Assembly: GCA_036346395.1 (NCBI GenBank)
Contig: CM070603.1
Location: 26,569,045 to 26,633,044, forward strand
Direction: 5' to 3'
Source of the DNA: Hsuehochloa calcarea
Lineage: Eukaryota > Streptophyta > Magnoliopsida > Poales > Poaceae
DNA: 64,000 nt
Shown: in pieces, positions 12,074-24,505 of the stretch
Layout of the letters: every line of letters begins with the position of its first letter
Position numbering within the stretch: the first letter of the stretch is position 1
Translations under genes and position numbers: made by a program
The notes under the pieces: generated by a model
Databases searched by the model: none
What the model was told of the DNA's origin: nothing
Seen by the model: only the letters and a program-made list of their open reading frames with translations

Positions 12074-15000
12074 TGTGACGACCCGCACCATTTGCATATT
12101 TGTTAACATAAAACAATTCCATTTTATTGCATCAAAAAGACTTTACAACATTTGTTTTACAAGCATTTACAGTGTTTTTGGCAGTAAATAACTAAAAACC
12201 TAGTTCTTCTCTTCTTGCCGCATGCATAGTAGCCGTCTCTTCGTCGCTTTGGTTCTTTAAGCGCTTTGCCGTAGAGCCACCTCGCGATCCATTTCTCCTC
12301 GCCGCAAGAAAGCGACAATCGGTTAGTAATCATAGTCAAGAGTATTCCAGGTGGCGATAGTATATAAAGGTTAGAGCATAGAAAGTGGCGTCATTTCCGA
12401 AGTGCGATAGAATATCCGAGTACCACGAGTAGTCGGTCCCTTGGCAATCAAGATCCCGGACCAGCCGGAGTTAGTCGGCCCTTGATCGCCAAGATATCCG
12501 GACCACCCAAGATCCTTCGACACTGTCACTACGTGGGTCTCATCATCCAAGCATTATCGTAACCAAACACCCACTATTTGCAATTGCCAAAACCACAAAG
12601 GCAAAACCCTCGGCGATACCCGGTAACCACACCTCGGCCAAGCTTCACGGTGCGAGAACCATTTCCCAAGCCTCTCATAGAGCAAGCCAAGACCCTCAAA
12701 ATATCAAGCACGGAGGCGGCGACGAAGTGCGGCTCCCTCCCGCCGAGCCCAAACCCCAAGAAAAGCAGTTAGTGATCCAGTGCATCTTAGCCAACAAAGC
12801 AAAGACCTGAAAGTAAATGCATTCCACAAAAAATACATTTCACCTTCCCAAAGACTAATACATTCCCCAAGAATGGCGAAGCGGACAACCACATTTCCCC
12901 GAAATGCCTTCCCGATTAGCACCAAAGAATAGCCACGACAAATGCATCCCCAACAAAGCAAGAAGATCAGCAAATGCATTTCCCCTTCCAGAAGCCACAG
13001 CCCAGTTCATCCCTCCAGTAGAGCTAGTAAAGCCAGCCCCAGTATTCATCACCCAGCACAACACACAAGCCATACATTTCACCCCTGAAGCCACTGCCCA
13101 GATACACAAAGCAAGCAAAGCATCACAAAGCCAGCAACACAACCACAAGCCATCTGTTTCAGTCCACAGCCAGCAGAGGCAAGAACCGAAGGAGGTTCAA
13201 CTCTGCATCTCCCAAGAGAAGAAGCGGCAGCAGCGGCAGCAGCCTGAGGAGGAGCCCGAGCGGCGGCGGCGACCAGCCCGACCAAAGACCAAAGAACGAG
13301 AGCCCGAGGCAGAAGGGAGAGCACGGCACAAAGCGGTAGCGCCACCCCTTCTCCCCAACTGTGATCCATCACAAGGTAAACCCTAGCTCAAATCAAGTTG
13401 CTGGGATCATCATCCATTCAAATCACGAGACCCCAATAGCATCAGCGTAGATTGCAAATCATTTTCATCACAGAGCGAGAGGGTTAGGAGGAGTTCGATT
13501 TACCTAGGGTTTCCAGAGGCCGGCCGGCCTTACAGGAGCCATGGCGGCCGGGAGGCTGCCGCCAACACAGCCGAGAGAGGGCGAGTGGCGGCGGCGCCAA
13601 GCACCAAGCCACCGAGGGAGAAGAGCGTATGAGGACCAGAGGCGGCGCTGGCCTTCGCGCCAGCTGAAGCGTAGGAGGAGGCGAGCCGTAGCCGAGAAAA
13701 GGAGCCGGCGCGAGACCGGAGGAGGCGCAAGGAGCGGCGCCGAGCCGAGGCGGTAGCGATCGGAGGCGATGGCGGCGGGTTTCGAGAGAGAGAGGGGAGG
13801 CGAGAGAGGAGAAGCGGTGGAAGGAGTCGGCCGAGGAGAGGAGTAGGGTTAGAGGAGGCGTCGGGCGTGAAGTGAGGAGGCGCGCCGAGGTTAGAAGAGA
13901 GAGAGAGAGAAAGAGACGGGAGTGAGTGGCGGCGGGTTAGGGAGATGGGGAATAGGAAAGGGGGAGGGTAGTTAGGTAAATTAGTAGGTTAGTTAGGGTT
14001 TTGAATAGAAAAGGAGGGGTAATTTGGTAATTTGGTAGAAAATTAGGGTTAGGGTTTTGGTAATTAGTTAGGGTAGAGAATTAGGGTTAGGATTTTGGTA
14101 GATTAGATTAGGGTTAGAATTAGTTGTTTGATTTTTTTTTTTAGTATAGAATGTGAGTTTGGCGGTGACGGCAGTAGATCGAGTTTAGCCCTAGAGCGAT
14201 TTTTAGCGGGAGAGTGCTAATCTGGTGGTTCCAAAAGTTTTATTAAATTAAAATATTGGCTAACATAGGAGTTGTCTTAGCATTCTATGCGTCTATTATT
14301 ACTCAAACTCAACTAAATATTTATTTATATGTTATTCGTGCTACCGCTTTGCTACAGAGGGCGAACCAGTGTCGACAGGAGAAGCTGATCAGAGATTCGT
14401 CATCGTCGACCGTTCCAAAAATTCCAAAGGCAAGCGATCCTTTGAACATAAATATAGTTATGTTAAATGTAAACCGTATATTGCTCTATCATATATGTAC
14501 TGCATCAAAATTATTTCTCAAAAACAATTTGGATTGAGATGATGAGAAAGATAAGAAGAATGAGAATGAGATGAGAATTATTATGTGGGTAAAGGGGGCC
14601 TTGGTAGAGAAAAGAGATGAAATGATGATGATAATGAGATAATGATGATGATAAGATGTGGGACCCTTTTACCTACAGCTATAATATAAGGACTAACAAA
14701 ACTCTTACTCGGTCAGATGCCGTAAATTCAGTGCCAACCATTTCCCGTTTGGTGAGGCGCGAAAATGCTACTGTTTACGTAATTACGTTCTCCATTAACG
14801 GAATGTTGGACACGGAGGATAGCGGTCCAAGGTGGAGTGTTGGGCTCGGAGGATAGCCGCCCCAACCAACATTGTTGGAACTCGGTGGAGGACTGGGTGC
14901 GCCCAGGACACCGACGGAAAACAATGGGTGGAGACTTAATCACGTAACCTGGAAAACGTCTGTATTCTGAACTCGAAGTCGCATCAAAGGAAATACGATG

Positions 15001-15691
15001 GACCCAGTTCACAGAGAGCTCGAATAGTTATGGGTAAAGTGGTACAAGCTGCAGAGCTATGCTATCTGAATCATGAATTCATGCAGTCTCTTGGATTGGA
15101 GTCTACGGAACCAGGGGGTCTTTCTTCTTCCGAGTGACTAGTAGTATTTTCGTAATTAAAATTGCAATATAATGTTTTTATGATTTATTTTCGAATGAGA
15201 TGATTTTAGAATTTGTGATAAAGACCGGAGATCACCATGCGATGCACCTTTTGCTATTAATGCTTGCTTTGAGTACTTTTTGTACTCAACCTTGTTAGTA
15301 TTCTCCTTTGTTAGATCCTAGTCGGTAGGGAGCCATCCAGTGGGACGAAGGACTTCACGTGTACCAATGCAATGCAGAGGAGAAGGCGCCAAGCGAGGAC
15401 TGAGCGAGATGGAAGCCATCTTTGACTCGTGGGACGAGTAGGAGGGCGGTAGTTCAGAGCAGACTCCAGAGTGGAGAAGCTCCCTTTTGTATCTGTGTAA
15501 CTTTAGTAAGAACCCTAGTCTTATGTGGCTACTACTGTAATAAAGATGTACAGTTTCTATTTTATTGTTCTGCTGCGCAACTCTGATAAAATGGCTTGCT
15601 ATTCGTCGGAGCGGTGTTCTACCGGGCAGACGAATAGTAATCCGTATGCCTAAGTGTGATTACCCTAGGGGTAATGACACGGGGCGTCACA
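12074..15691 (+). repeat. 3' LTR (3,618 bp)
   Basis: Same ends and internal landmarks as the 5' LTR. Long AT-rich stretches are identical between the two (for example 8,044-8,400 against 14,383-14,744, and 9,141-9,261 against 15,480-15,600). GC-rich stretches carry clusters of short compound indels (for example 5,882-5,905 against 12,246-12,268). Confidence 0.93.
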
Positions 15692-15960
15692 GTTTTGTAC
15701 ACTGAGATAGAAATGCTAGTTTATGTTCTTTCAGAAATTGGTATGCCTATAGTATTCATGGTTACCTGCTTTATGAAAAAAGCTAGAATATTGTCAGTGA
15801 TTTATCTAGTATATTTTTGGATTAAAATAATAAGAAAAATACTCATATTTTCAACAGATTTCAGTGAATTTAATTGTCGGAAGGTGCCTAACGGCCAGAA
15901 AAAAAAAATGGACTTTATAGTTACATTTCCATATTTCAAACCATCTTGGTGCTGAAAACA
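15692..15960 (+). mobile_element. Continuation of the interrupted copia-like segment
   Basis: This continues the DNA at 4,887-5,710 after removal of the inserted element and one GTTTT copy. It is AT-rich with pyrimidine-AG acceptor-like sites (TTTCAG near 15,739, CAACAG near 15,856). The open frame at 15,656-15,955 has no recognised domain. Its end is not defined. Confidence 0.25.
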
Positions 15961-16240
15961 GGAACCAGTCTGACTCTGGTTTTCTCCTCTACCACAGAAT
16001 ATAATACTGTTACATCCAGGTACACTAACATCTCCAAAAGCATCCATCCTCTCCTGTAGTGTAACCGGCCAAAGGAGCCTCCATTTCCTTAGTGACACAG
16101 CTACCCTTCTCCGTAAACCCTGCATGCCAAGCCAATGCTTATGCTGAAATAACATATCATTTCTTTGTCTCCACAAACACCACAGAGGTGCCGCGGAAAC
16201 CATTTTCAAGATGATGTGATTTTTGTTGCGCAACCATCAT
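15961..16240 (-). pseudogene. Possible remnant of a LINE open reading frame (C-terminal part)
   Basis: A minus-strand frame contains a Trp-rich segment (PLWCLWRQRNDMLFQ) followed by a basic/Trp-rich stretch. It recalls the W..W..RN...F pattern after the reverse transcriptase of plant L1-type LINEs. It is short, has no catalytic motif and no poly(A) tail in view. The assignment is tentative. Confidence 0.25.
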
Positions 16241-16499
16241 TTGCCACAGATTAAAAATTACAAGTTCTGACATTTTCGCCTGGAAATCGCCTTCCCGAAC
16301 TTGGAAATCTTGAAAACCTGATCGATGGAAGTTGCAAAATGAAGTCCAATCAGTATTTTATAAACACGTTGTGTGACAATGCTGAACATATACTATCATT
16401 TTATGTAACATAAATTTGTCAAGGTGAATACGACCTACAAATAATAGGAGGTTGTGGGTGTATGTGGGTGATAGGATTTATCTAAGTATCGTGACATTC

Positions 16500-16820
16500 A
16501 AAAATATAATTGCGATAATAAAATAATTGGCTTAAATACGATAATAAAATTAATAATACAAGTACATGAAATATAGGCTCAAAATGATCAAACGAATGCA
16601 GCTTGCCTACTTGCACAAAGTCCTAAAAAATCTCTACTTCTCCTGCGTCTTGTCCGGCATTTTTTGAAGCTTGGTCGTCGGAGTCGGACCTAATGCAAAA
16701 TAAAATATCAAGGCTCAACAAAGAGCGAGTCGGGAACAACATGAAAAAAAATAATTTCAAAAAATAATTAAAAGTGAAAGGTGTTGTGGACAATTTGGAT
16801 TTAATGGGTGCTTGATTTGG

Positions 16821-16854
<34 letters not shown>

Positions 16855-17990
16855 CGGGTTTTGGATGAACAGTATCAGCTAGTACTATTCATTTCGGGTT
16901 GGATTATATAAACAGTAATGGGTTTCTGGTTTTGACTAACGGGTTGGTTTTGAACAGTGTTGACTTGCATAGTACTGGGCTAGGCTGTTGGTCTGCTTCG
17001 ATGCCTCCTGAGCCGTGCGACTCAATAGCTGGGCGCGCTCCCAGGGCACCCGAGCTAGTAGCGGTGGCACCGACGCAACTGCGGCGGCTCCGGCGGCGAA
17101 CGACGGCGCCAGGAGACACAATGAGCATCACCGCAACGTGCGCAACCCATTTTTGGGCTTTGCACAGGCGGTGGTGGCTCGGGGCGGGGTGGTCACCGGT
17201 GGTGGCGCATGGCCAGAACAGGGGAGGTTGGCGGCGGTAGTCCGACAATGCTCCGGCCAAATTGGCTAGGGCTTGAGCATCGGTGGCTGAAGGGGAACTC
17301 GGGGGAGGTGGCGGTGTGGTCTGGGGCAGCGCGGCGGTGGAGGGTGGTGTCGGCGAGGTGGCGACAGGGATAGGGGAAATGAAGGTGGGGAAAAGCTTTA
17401 GGGTGAAGGGTGGTGCCGGTGACAGAGTGGGAAGGGAAATGGAGGGGCGGTGGCAGCGAATTTGCCTTTGGGCTCACCGGGGAAGAAGGTGAAGGCGAGG
17501 AAAATTCAAGGGATTGGACAGCATTGGAGACGAAGGGGGTGGCAGTGAGGTTTGAGTGTTGATGGTGAAGGAGATGGCGCGGGGTGGATCGGTTTTATAG
17601 CGCGAGGCGGCAGTGGCGCCAGTGGCCGAGCGAAGCTCGCGCGACGCGTGGCAGCGAGGTGGATGGCGGCGAGGATTCGGTGTTGCACAGGGGGAGGTGG
17701 CGGTACGCCGGTACGGTGGTGTCGCGGTGGTGTCTCCCTAGCGCGAGGCCGAACGAGACGCATGAGGGCGAGGCTAGGGGTCCCACAGGGCACGACGTTA
17801 GCGATGGCGGACCTGGCGCACGCATCGATGGCGAGGGGAAGGCTATCGGTGAGGGGGCGGCTACTGGCACGGGCTTGGCATGGAATGGGGGCGGCGCGAG
17901 GGCGAGCGGCGATGGGGCATGAAGGTTGCCGACGCGATGCAGAGCAAAGGAAACAGGAGGTAACGGGGGTTTAGAAATGACTCTTTCGGC
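16500..17990 (-). mobile_element. Partial gypsy-type LTR (LTR D), minus orientation
   Basis: On the minus strand the stretch 16,540-16,700 reads a CG-rich segment followed by TTTGATCATTTTGAGCCTAT. The same block order occurs in the LTR at 43,340-43,450 (TTTTGATCATTTTGAGCCTA). The GC-rich block at 17,000-17,950 corresponds to the GC-rich block of that LTR. Neither end is clear. Open frames here (for example 16,899-17,240 and 17,552-17,974) are GC-rich shadows without domains. Confidence 0.4.
16822..16853. repeat. TA dinucleotide microsatellite
   Basis: An uninterrupted TA run of about 16 units, inside the LTR D fragment. Confidence 0.95.
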
Positions 17991-19418
17991 CAGGTAAATG
18001 AAAAGAGGAAAGCAATTTTTGCTAGAGATTTCCCGAATTGGGCAATATTTCAATCTTGGCTCAAAAACTCCAAAGTTTTTGTAACTTTTGATATTTTTTG
18101 GTTATTTCAAACCGGTTCACCAATGGGAGGTCTGTCGGGGTGAACCGGTCAATGGTTCGGAACCCTGGTCGTAGTACGACCGTGTTCTGCGCCGGTAACA
18201 AATGGGAATTTGCTCATCCTTCTGAAAAACTAAGCACATCTAGTCTGAGTTTGATTAAGCTAAACTGTAACTCTTGATACAGATTCAGAAGTTTTTTATG
18301 GTAGGTTCAGAAGTTTTTTTTTTAAGAAACAGGTTCAGAAGTTTTTTAAAGTACAGATTCACAGGCTCAAACGCCAACCAGACGTACAAGTGCTAATTAA
18401 TTAGGAGTATAAAATAGCGGGTTTGCTAATTTTTAGTTGTCTAAAATTTTATTATCTCTCACTCACCTAAAATTGCATAGTAATAAGGTTAAAATTGTAT
18501 TGCCAAGTGATATTCAATTTTAGCATAGTTTTGCTGTAACTTCTAGTTTTTTTTTGTATTTGTAGAGTGCACTTTGCTTTTTTTTTCAAGGTTAGAAATT
18601 TTAGTCTTTGTATTTTTTAGTCTTTGTATTTTGTAGGAGTTCGCCAATTTTTTTTTTGTCTAGGTTGGAATAAAATTTTTAATTCTTTGTTCTAGGGGTG
18701 AGTGGTGGGTTTTATATAGGAAGTGATGTGTAATTTCAGTCACGTGTGACGGATGATGTCCCGTTTGTACCCTTCAACGTGCAACGAGGAGTTCATTACA
18801 ACCAGTCTGTACGGCCTAAAACTACAGGAGTTTACTCATTCAGTGTTTAGTTAAAGGTAGTTTTTTTAAGAACTAGTTAAGGTACTTTTAGTATACTTGA
18901 AGTTAGCCCCTTCAAACGCTAGCCCGGTCACAGATCGGCAGCCCAAGCCTGGTCTGGTCCGAAAGTTGATTTTTTATTTAAATATATTTTGTTAATTTTT
19001 TTGAAATAAAAAAGTAATATTTAATTTATTTTCAGAATTTAAAAATAGATTTCTATTTTTAATTATATTTTTGGGGCTTCTAGTCCCAAGTCCAGCCCTA
19101 ACAGGGCCGGGCTCGGACCGAGTGGTCCATGAACATATCTATTTGAAATCAAAGTGTTGAAATGTAGTATTGCATTAGGAACGCGCCTTGACCGTCAGAT
19201 CAAAATCTATTCTAATGCTCAAATCAAGTGGCACATAGAACCACCCTACAACATACAGTGCCAAACAATACCAAAGACGGTCCCGAGTGCTTGTGAGAGA
19301 AATGAATGGCTTTCACCATAAAATTTTACTTGTAATTCGGTTCCTAAACAAGATGTTACCGTAAAACGTATCTTCCCTGCTGGTACGACGTCCAAGAGTC
19401 GTCATGGTACATATATAT
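17991..19418. other. Intergenic stretch, no gene seen
   Basis: AT-rich DNA with several T-runs and no open frame that shows a domain. A TATATAGG-like motif near 18,714 has no coding region downstream. Confidence 0.5.
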
Positions 19419-19663
19419 ACTTCGTCCCACTAAAAAAAAAGTCTTTTTGGAAGAGTGGAGTCAAAATTTGAAAACTTTGACTATCGATATCTTTTTAAAT
19501 ATTTAAAGTAGATACATAAAAATAATATATGTAGATTCATTTTGAAAAATACTATCATAATATTATAATTTTATTGAATTTTACTAATATATTATAATAG
19601 TAATTAGATATGTTTTTGAGACGGTCTCGATATCCAAAACAACTTCTCTTCTTGAACGGGATA
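19419..19663. mobile_element. Degenerate Stowaway (Tc1/Mariner)-like MITE
   Basis: It begins CTTCGTCCCACTAAAAAAAA after TA. It contains the AAAATTTGAAAACTTTGACT segment common in grass Stowaway MITEs and ends near CTTGAACGGGATA, a weak inverted counterpart of the start. About 245 bp, AT-rich and non-coding. The terminal repeats have diverged, so the boundaries are approximate. Confidence 0.42.
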
Positions 19664-22600
19664 TATAATTTGGTCCATGAGCTTTCCACATAAGATTCCA
19701 GCCAAATCAGCCTAATCCATTGTTTGCTACTCTTATGATTTTTGTCATTCCCCGATGCACAACGAGCACATGCGTTCTCACAAAAACCGCTAAAAAACTA
19801 TCACCAGCTTGTCTTTTAGAGCCAATTGTCGATTAGTCGTGCCCATTTGCTGCTTAGTTGCTAGCGTTTGCATCGGATCGATCCAGCCGGTTGTGCATCA
19901 AAAGCTGAAACGACTCAACCGGTTTGCCCCCACGGCACTGATCGCGCATGCGTTGAAGCCTAACTTTTCGGTAAAACATGGCATGAGAGAGCCCAACTCC
20001 AAGCTAGCCACTCCATTGACTCGTAGCATGGAAGTTAGGCACACTCCATGTCGATCCAAGACTGAACGATTGCCGGACTGTGTACGAAGGATGTCACTAA
20101 GTTTTAAGCCCCGGTGTCTAAGGGTATCTTCAATGGTATATTTATTATTATTATTTAGTTATATTATGTCAATAAAATTCTATATGAAAGAGAAAGAAGA
20201 TGAGGGAGAGTACATGTCGTCTCTTCCTGAAGAGACTATTGTGCACGCGAAACAAGACATGATATATTAATCTACTCTAATTGACATGTAGACCCGTTTC
20301 AAAGCAAAATTATAAAATACAAATACACTCATGATTTCACCACCTAATCAAGTAGTGATTCTCCGCAACCAAGAATTTTTACTTTTTTCTTCTTCTTTAA
20401 AGCGTTGAAGATTTCCTTCTCTCCCTCAAACATAAATTCTCTCATGCTTTGCCCATGCTACTATGTCCAGGCTCGTTGTCCATAAGAATTTGGACGACAA
20501 ATATCTCGATCATACAATGCGACTTCCAGGGTGAATCCACCGGGTAGGCTTCATCAGGCTGAAGCCTACCCTCCACCGACGACCGAACACCCCCCCCCCG
20601 GCAACCCCAAGTCCATCCTTTGGCTGAGGCTCCCCCGGCTGTCATTGCTGCGCCAAACAAGAAGAAGCAGCACACTAGCAACAGAGCAACCGAGAGGGAA
20701 GGGAAGTGGGAACAAAAGCATATAGGCCTTGCCCTTGGCGAAGTAGCGAAGCCTAGGCCCATGCACACCTCATATTCCCCTGTTGTCCTGTTCCAAAATT
20801 CCTCATTCCATTAAATTCCCAATTCCATTTAGATTCAATTCCCCAATCAATCGAAGCGCATGCGCACCTGACCCGAGGGCAGAGATGGGGTTGGGAGCCA
20901 CCATGGTCTACACGTCGCGTCGCCGCCAGTAGTCGGAGGAGGCCGAGGTAGGGAACCGGCAGCCGGGTGGTGGAGGGGGAGCTGGAGCCCGGAGGAGGCG
21001 TGAGCCGCGTGACCGCGTGAGGGAGGGAGCCACCGGCTGCGTGCGTGACTGCGTGAGGGAGGGGAGCCGAGAGGCGGAGGCGAGCTGGCGAGGGGTGGGC
21101 CGACGCAGTCACGCCGAGGAGGCCGACTGGCCGAGGGAGGCTGGTAGCCACCGCCCACCGAGCCACCGAGGAGGTGAGGGCGTGAAGCCATGAGGTCCGT
21201 GAGGAGTGAGGACAGTGGCGCGAGGAGGAGGCGAGGCGATTTGGGCGATGCAGTGGGCTGCTGATTGAAGTGCCGAAGTGCGTGGGCAGTGGGCTCTGTG
21301 TTGAACCAAGTGACTATTCAAATGTGCTGGTATATACTTCAATACTTGTTACTCAATGTCTCAATTACCAATTTGTTATATACTTTTTACTCAATGTCTC
21401 AATTACCAATTTGCTAGTAAGTTTGATAATTGATATAGTGTGGTATATACTCAATTAGCAATTAATTTGTAGGTTTGCAACAATAGAGAAATGAACTTTA
21501 CGCAATTATTTCACAAGCAATTTAAGTAGTACTCCTTCAACCGATGAGAGCGTAACTCAACCAAAGAAGCCTTGACTAGAATGAATTTGCCTCATGAAAG
21601 TCGTGATTCGAGCTAGCATCTTAGTGGTATGGTTCTTTTATTTTGAATAATCATAATCATTTAAGTACAATTTTCTATTGTATCGCTAATTTTTCTAATT
21701 TTGATGTACAGGTTGTTACCCACTGGAACCATATTTACATGTTTTGGGGATGCACTTTCCATTAGCGAGGTACCTTCATTGTATTTCTTTCTTTTTGCTT
21801 TGTTTTTATTCATGTATAAATTTAATTGCACAAGAATACAAAACTATGTTTGTTACGAATTATTTTAGTCGAGACCTTCAACCCACCCTCCTTTTTCATT
21901 CTGAATTCACCACGGCGACTTCTATCTTAACTATGGCAAAGTTAAAATCGGCGACTTCTATCTTAACTATGGCAAAGTTAAAATAAATAATCCACAACTT
22001 ACAACTCTACAGGTAGATTATTGCAATGAGAAAACATACTTTCTGCCTTTAACCGATTTAACGCAGACAACCACAGAAATGAGTGTGCCAAGGTAGAAAA
22101 CCGCATCATGAACAGTAAAAAGCATTGTAGCAAAATAGTATTCCGATTTGTGCAGCACAGGTACTGTAGTAGCCGGATATGAACCGTCCATTCATAGATC
22201 AGATGACTGAGATTTAACAAAGGCAAACCGCTGTTCTTCTCTGCCTACCATTCCACTTTTTTTTTTTGTTGCAAATCGCATTGCAATCAGTATGATTAGA
22301 AAAAAACCCACACTACCCTGGCTAAGGCAGGGTTAATAAATCCGCTCGGCCCGACACGCGGCGTGGTCCGGCCTAGCGTTCCGAGCCTCACCTGGCGCCT
22401 ACCACGTAACCGCATCCATCGCCGCTAGTGTCACTCCTGCGTACGGACATGCATGCTCTGTTTCCCAACCACTCGTCGGCGCGGCATCTCGCTACGATTA
22501 CTCCGCGCAGACAGAGCTCGCAGCGCACTTAACTCTGGCCTCGCCTGCCTGACACGGTCAGTTTTAATTCCTCGTACAATAGTACCACTACAGCCGCAGC

Positions 22601-22984
22601 CCGCAGCCACGTGAGGCGGAACCAGAGTGCAATGGTTGGGGTGTGAACATACGACCTTAGGCACAATCGATAGTAATTTCTACCACATTAAAATTAAAGT
22701 CGGTAGTCATTGCATAGCGTGATCAGCAACCGCCGCTGTCCCACTTCTTCACCATATCAAAACCGTAGCCTCCTCCTTCCTCTCCTATTTGTGTGCTCTA
22801 TAGTGGTCCCTGCAACCACGCGTGCTCTCCTTCTGCAGCCATCGACAATACCCTCCTAACTCTCACCTCTCCCCGAAAACCGCCGCCCGTTCCCTCCCCA
22901 AATCTATCACCGTCGTCGCCCCATCTCCCAACCTCTCTCGTTGCTAACGCGCTCCCTCCACCGCTCTACCGCCCGTCGCCGCCG
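19664..22984. other. Repeat-poor to mixed intergenic stretch, no gene supported
   Basis: It contains an open frame at 19,809-20,270 without recognised domain, a C-run near 20,590, and a GC-rich block at 20,850-21,260 giving only Pro/Arg-rich shadow frames. A 35-bp perfect tandem duplication lies near 21,915-21,984 (unit GGCGACTTCTATCTTAACTA...). I see no splice structure or conserved domain. Confidence 0.45.
21915..21984. repeat. 35-bp direct tandem duplication
   Basis: A 35-bp unit starting CGGCGACTTCTATCTTAACT and ending GGCAAAGTTAAAAT is present twice in tandem with essentially no change. It looks like a recent local slippage or duplication event. Confidence 0.85.
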
Positions 22985-23860
22985 CCGTCCCCTCTCACAG
23001 CATAGGCTCGCCCCTGCAGCGTCGCCTGCCTCGCCCATGGCTCGCCTGCCTTTCTTAACGCCATCGGGCTACCACATCAACGACTTCGCCCTATAGTACC
23101 GCTTTGCATCTCGGCCGCCCCTCCGTGGCTCTCCCTGCAAAGACCGACCGATGATGAGCTCGCCTTGGTTGGCTCGCTATAACGCCTCCCTGTGTCCACA
23201 AGCTCACCACCTCCACGCGCCTGTGCCGTGACCAGGGATCAAAAACCGGATCCGGTCGGAATCTCGGCCGGCGGCCGGTACCGGTAACCGGTCGGTTACT
23301 GGAAAAACCGGAAAAATACCGGTCAAATTTTAAAATTCAAAATTTGAATTGAAGTTTTCCGGAACCGGTAACCGGCCGGGAACCGGGAAAAACCGGTTGA
23401 AATACCGGGAAAATACCGGAAAATAGAAAAAAATTGAAATTAACAATTTGGAATAATGCAATTTTAAAAGTCCTAAATATACTAAAAACTAATGTTTCAA
23501 TACATAATCTAGTATAACAACGCCTAAACCAACTGAGAAAGGACATTATAGAGTCAAAAAAATCATATTTGAATTTAAATATCCCGACCGATTTTTTTAC
23601 CGCCGTCCGCCGGTAAACCGGTTACCGACCGGTATTTTTTACTCTGGCCGTGACCACTGTCTCCCCCTCCCTACTCCTTCCCTCCCGGTCCCTCCGTCCC
23701 CTCTCACGGCATAGGCTCGCCCCTGCAGCGTTGCCTGCCTCACCCATGGCTCGCCTCTGCTACGCTAACGCTCATGGGCTGTCCTGTCAATGACTCGCCC
23801 CTACAGTACCGCCTGCATCTCGGCCCGCCCCTCCCGTGGCTCTCCTGCTATGTCTCCTTG
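22985..23860. repeat. Direct duplication of a GC-rich segment, split by a hAT-type element
   Basis: The segment starting GTCCCCTCTCACAGCATAGG near 22,988 recurs at 23,693 as GTCCCCTCTCACGGCATAGG. Similarity continues for about 150 bp (cleavage into 'ggctcgcccctgcagcg...', '...tctcggcc...cgtggctct'). The copies differ by several small indels. Between them sits the element at 23,233-23,646. No coding function recognised. Confidence 0.7.
23233..23646. mobile_element. hAT-type non-autonomous element (414 bp) with 8-bp target duplication
   Basis: It starts CAGGGATCAAAAACCGG and ends CCGGTATTTTTTACTCTG, giving hAT-like CAGRG terminal inverted repeats. It is flanked by exact 8-bp copies GCCGTGAC at 23,225-23,232 and 23,647-23,654. 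The interior is filled with ACCGG/CCGGT words and AT-rich DNA and has no transposase. The 8-bp duplication and CAGRG ends are the defining hAT traits. Confidence 0.82.
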
Positions 23861-24505
23861 ATCGAAGCGACTCAAGGAGCTCGGCTTTGTGTGTCGATCG
23901 TGCCTTCCCTGCAGCAAGGTCACCATCCAGATCGACAAGAAGTAAGATTTTGCTCAAATACTCTGAGAGGGCTTAAGTAAATTGATTGATTTTGATTTGG
24001 CTTTCACTCAGTTAAGAGATGGCAGGCATCCTGCGTAGAACCACCCCCCCAAGGTGGCATTATTCCTAAACTTCGTGCCGCAGCACAACGCCAACCGACT
24101 CGTGCGGTTCCTAGGGGGCGCCTCCGCGGCTTGCGGTAATTGCTTGCTCCAGTACCATCTTGATACATCTTTCGTTCCCTTCTTGCAAACAATTTCTACT
24201 TTGGCGATGAGATATGTATGGCATGTGTTGGCTTCTTGAATGATCAGATACTAGGATTGCTTCGGCGGAGTTCGTCCCATCGCCAGGGACACAGACGCCT
24301 CGCATATACCGCCTCAGTCAAGCTTTTCCGCGGTCAGAATGCACCGATGGGATCGATGCCGTTGTATCACTGCCCCGCCGTGTGCGCTAGGGTCCAGGTC
24401 CGTTGCGCCACGCGCCCGCCACACTGACACGTAGACTCCACCAAAGCAGGGACCCACTTGTTAGGAGAAAACACTAGGGTAGTAGTACTAGTGCTAATAG
24501 TGGCA

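Larger units (their letters stand above)
5711..15691 (+). mobile_element. Complete non-autonomous Tekay/Del-like LTR retrotransposon with gag only
   Basis: The element is bounded by TGTGACGACCCG (5,711) and CGGGGCGTCACA (ending 15,691), near-perfect inverted ends. It is flanked by an exact 5-bp duplication, GTTTT, at 5,706-5,710 and 15,692-15,696. Two LTRs of about 3.6 kb surround an internal region of only 2,722 bp. That region has a tRNA-iMet-type primer-binding site, a decayed gag with a zinc knuckle, the first residues of an aspartic protease and a polypurine tract. No reverse transcriptase, RNase H or integrase core is present, so it would need another element's enzymes to move. The end sequence and the 'NFGDEIF'-like frame just before the 3' LTR are typical of Tekay/Del chromoviruses; this assignment is from family knowledge. 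Confidence 0.92.

Noticed and set aside
17000..17990. Gly/Arg-rich genes in a GC-rich block
   Set aside because: The block matches the GC-rich part of a gypsy LTR in position and composition; frames on both strands are shadows.
19809..20270. 153-residue open frame
   Set aside because: No domain, no repeats, no splice context; ends in AT-rich repeat-like DNA.
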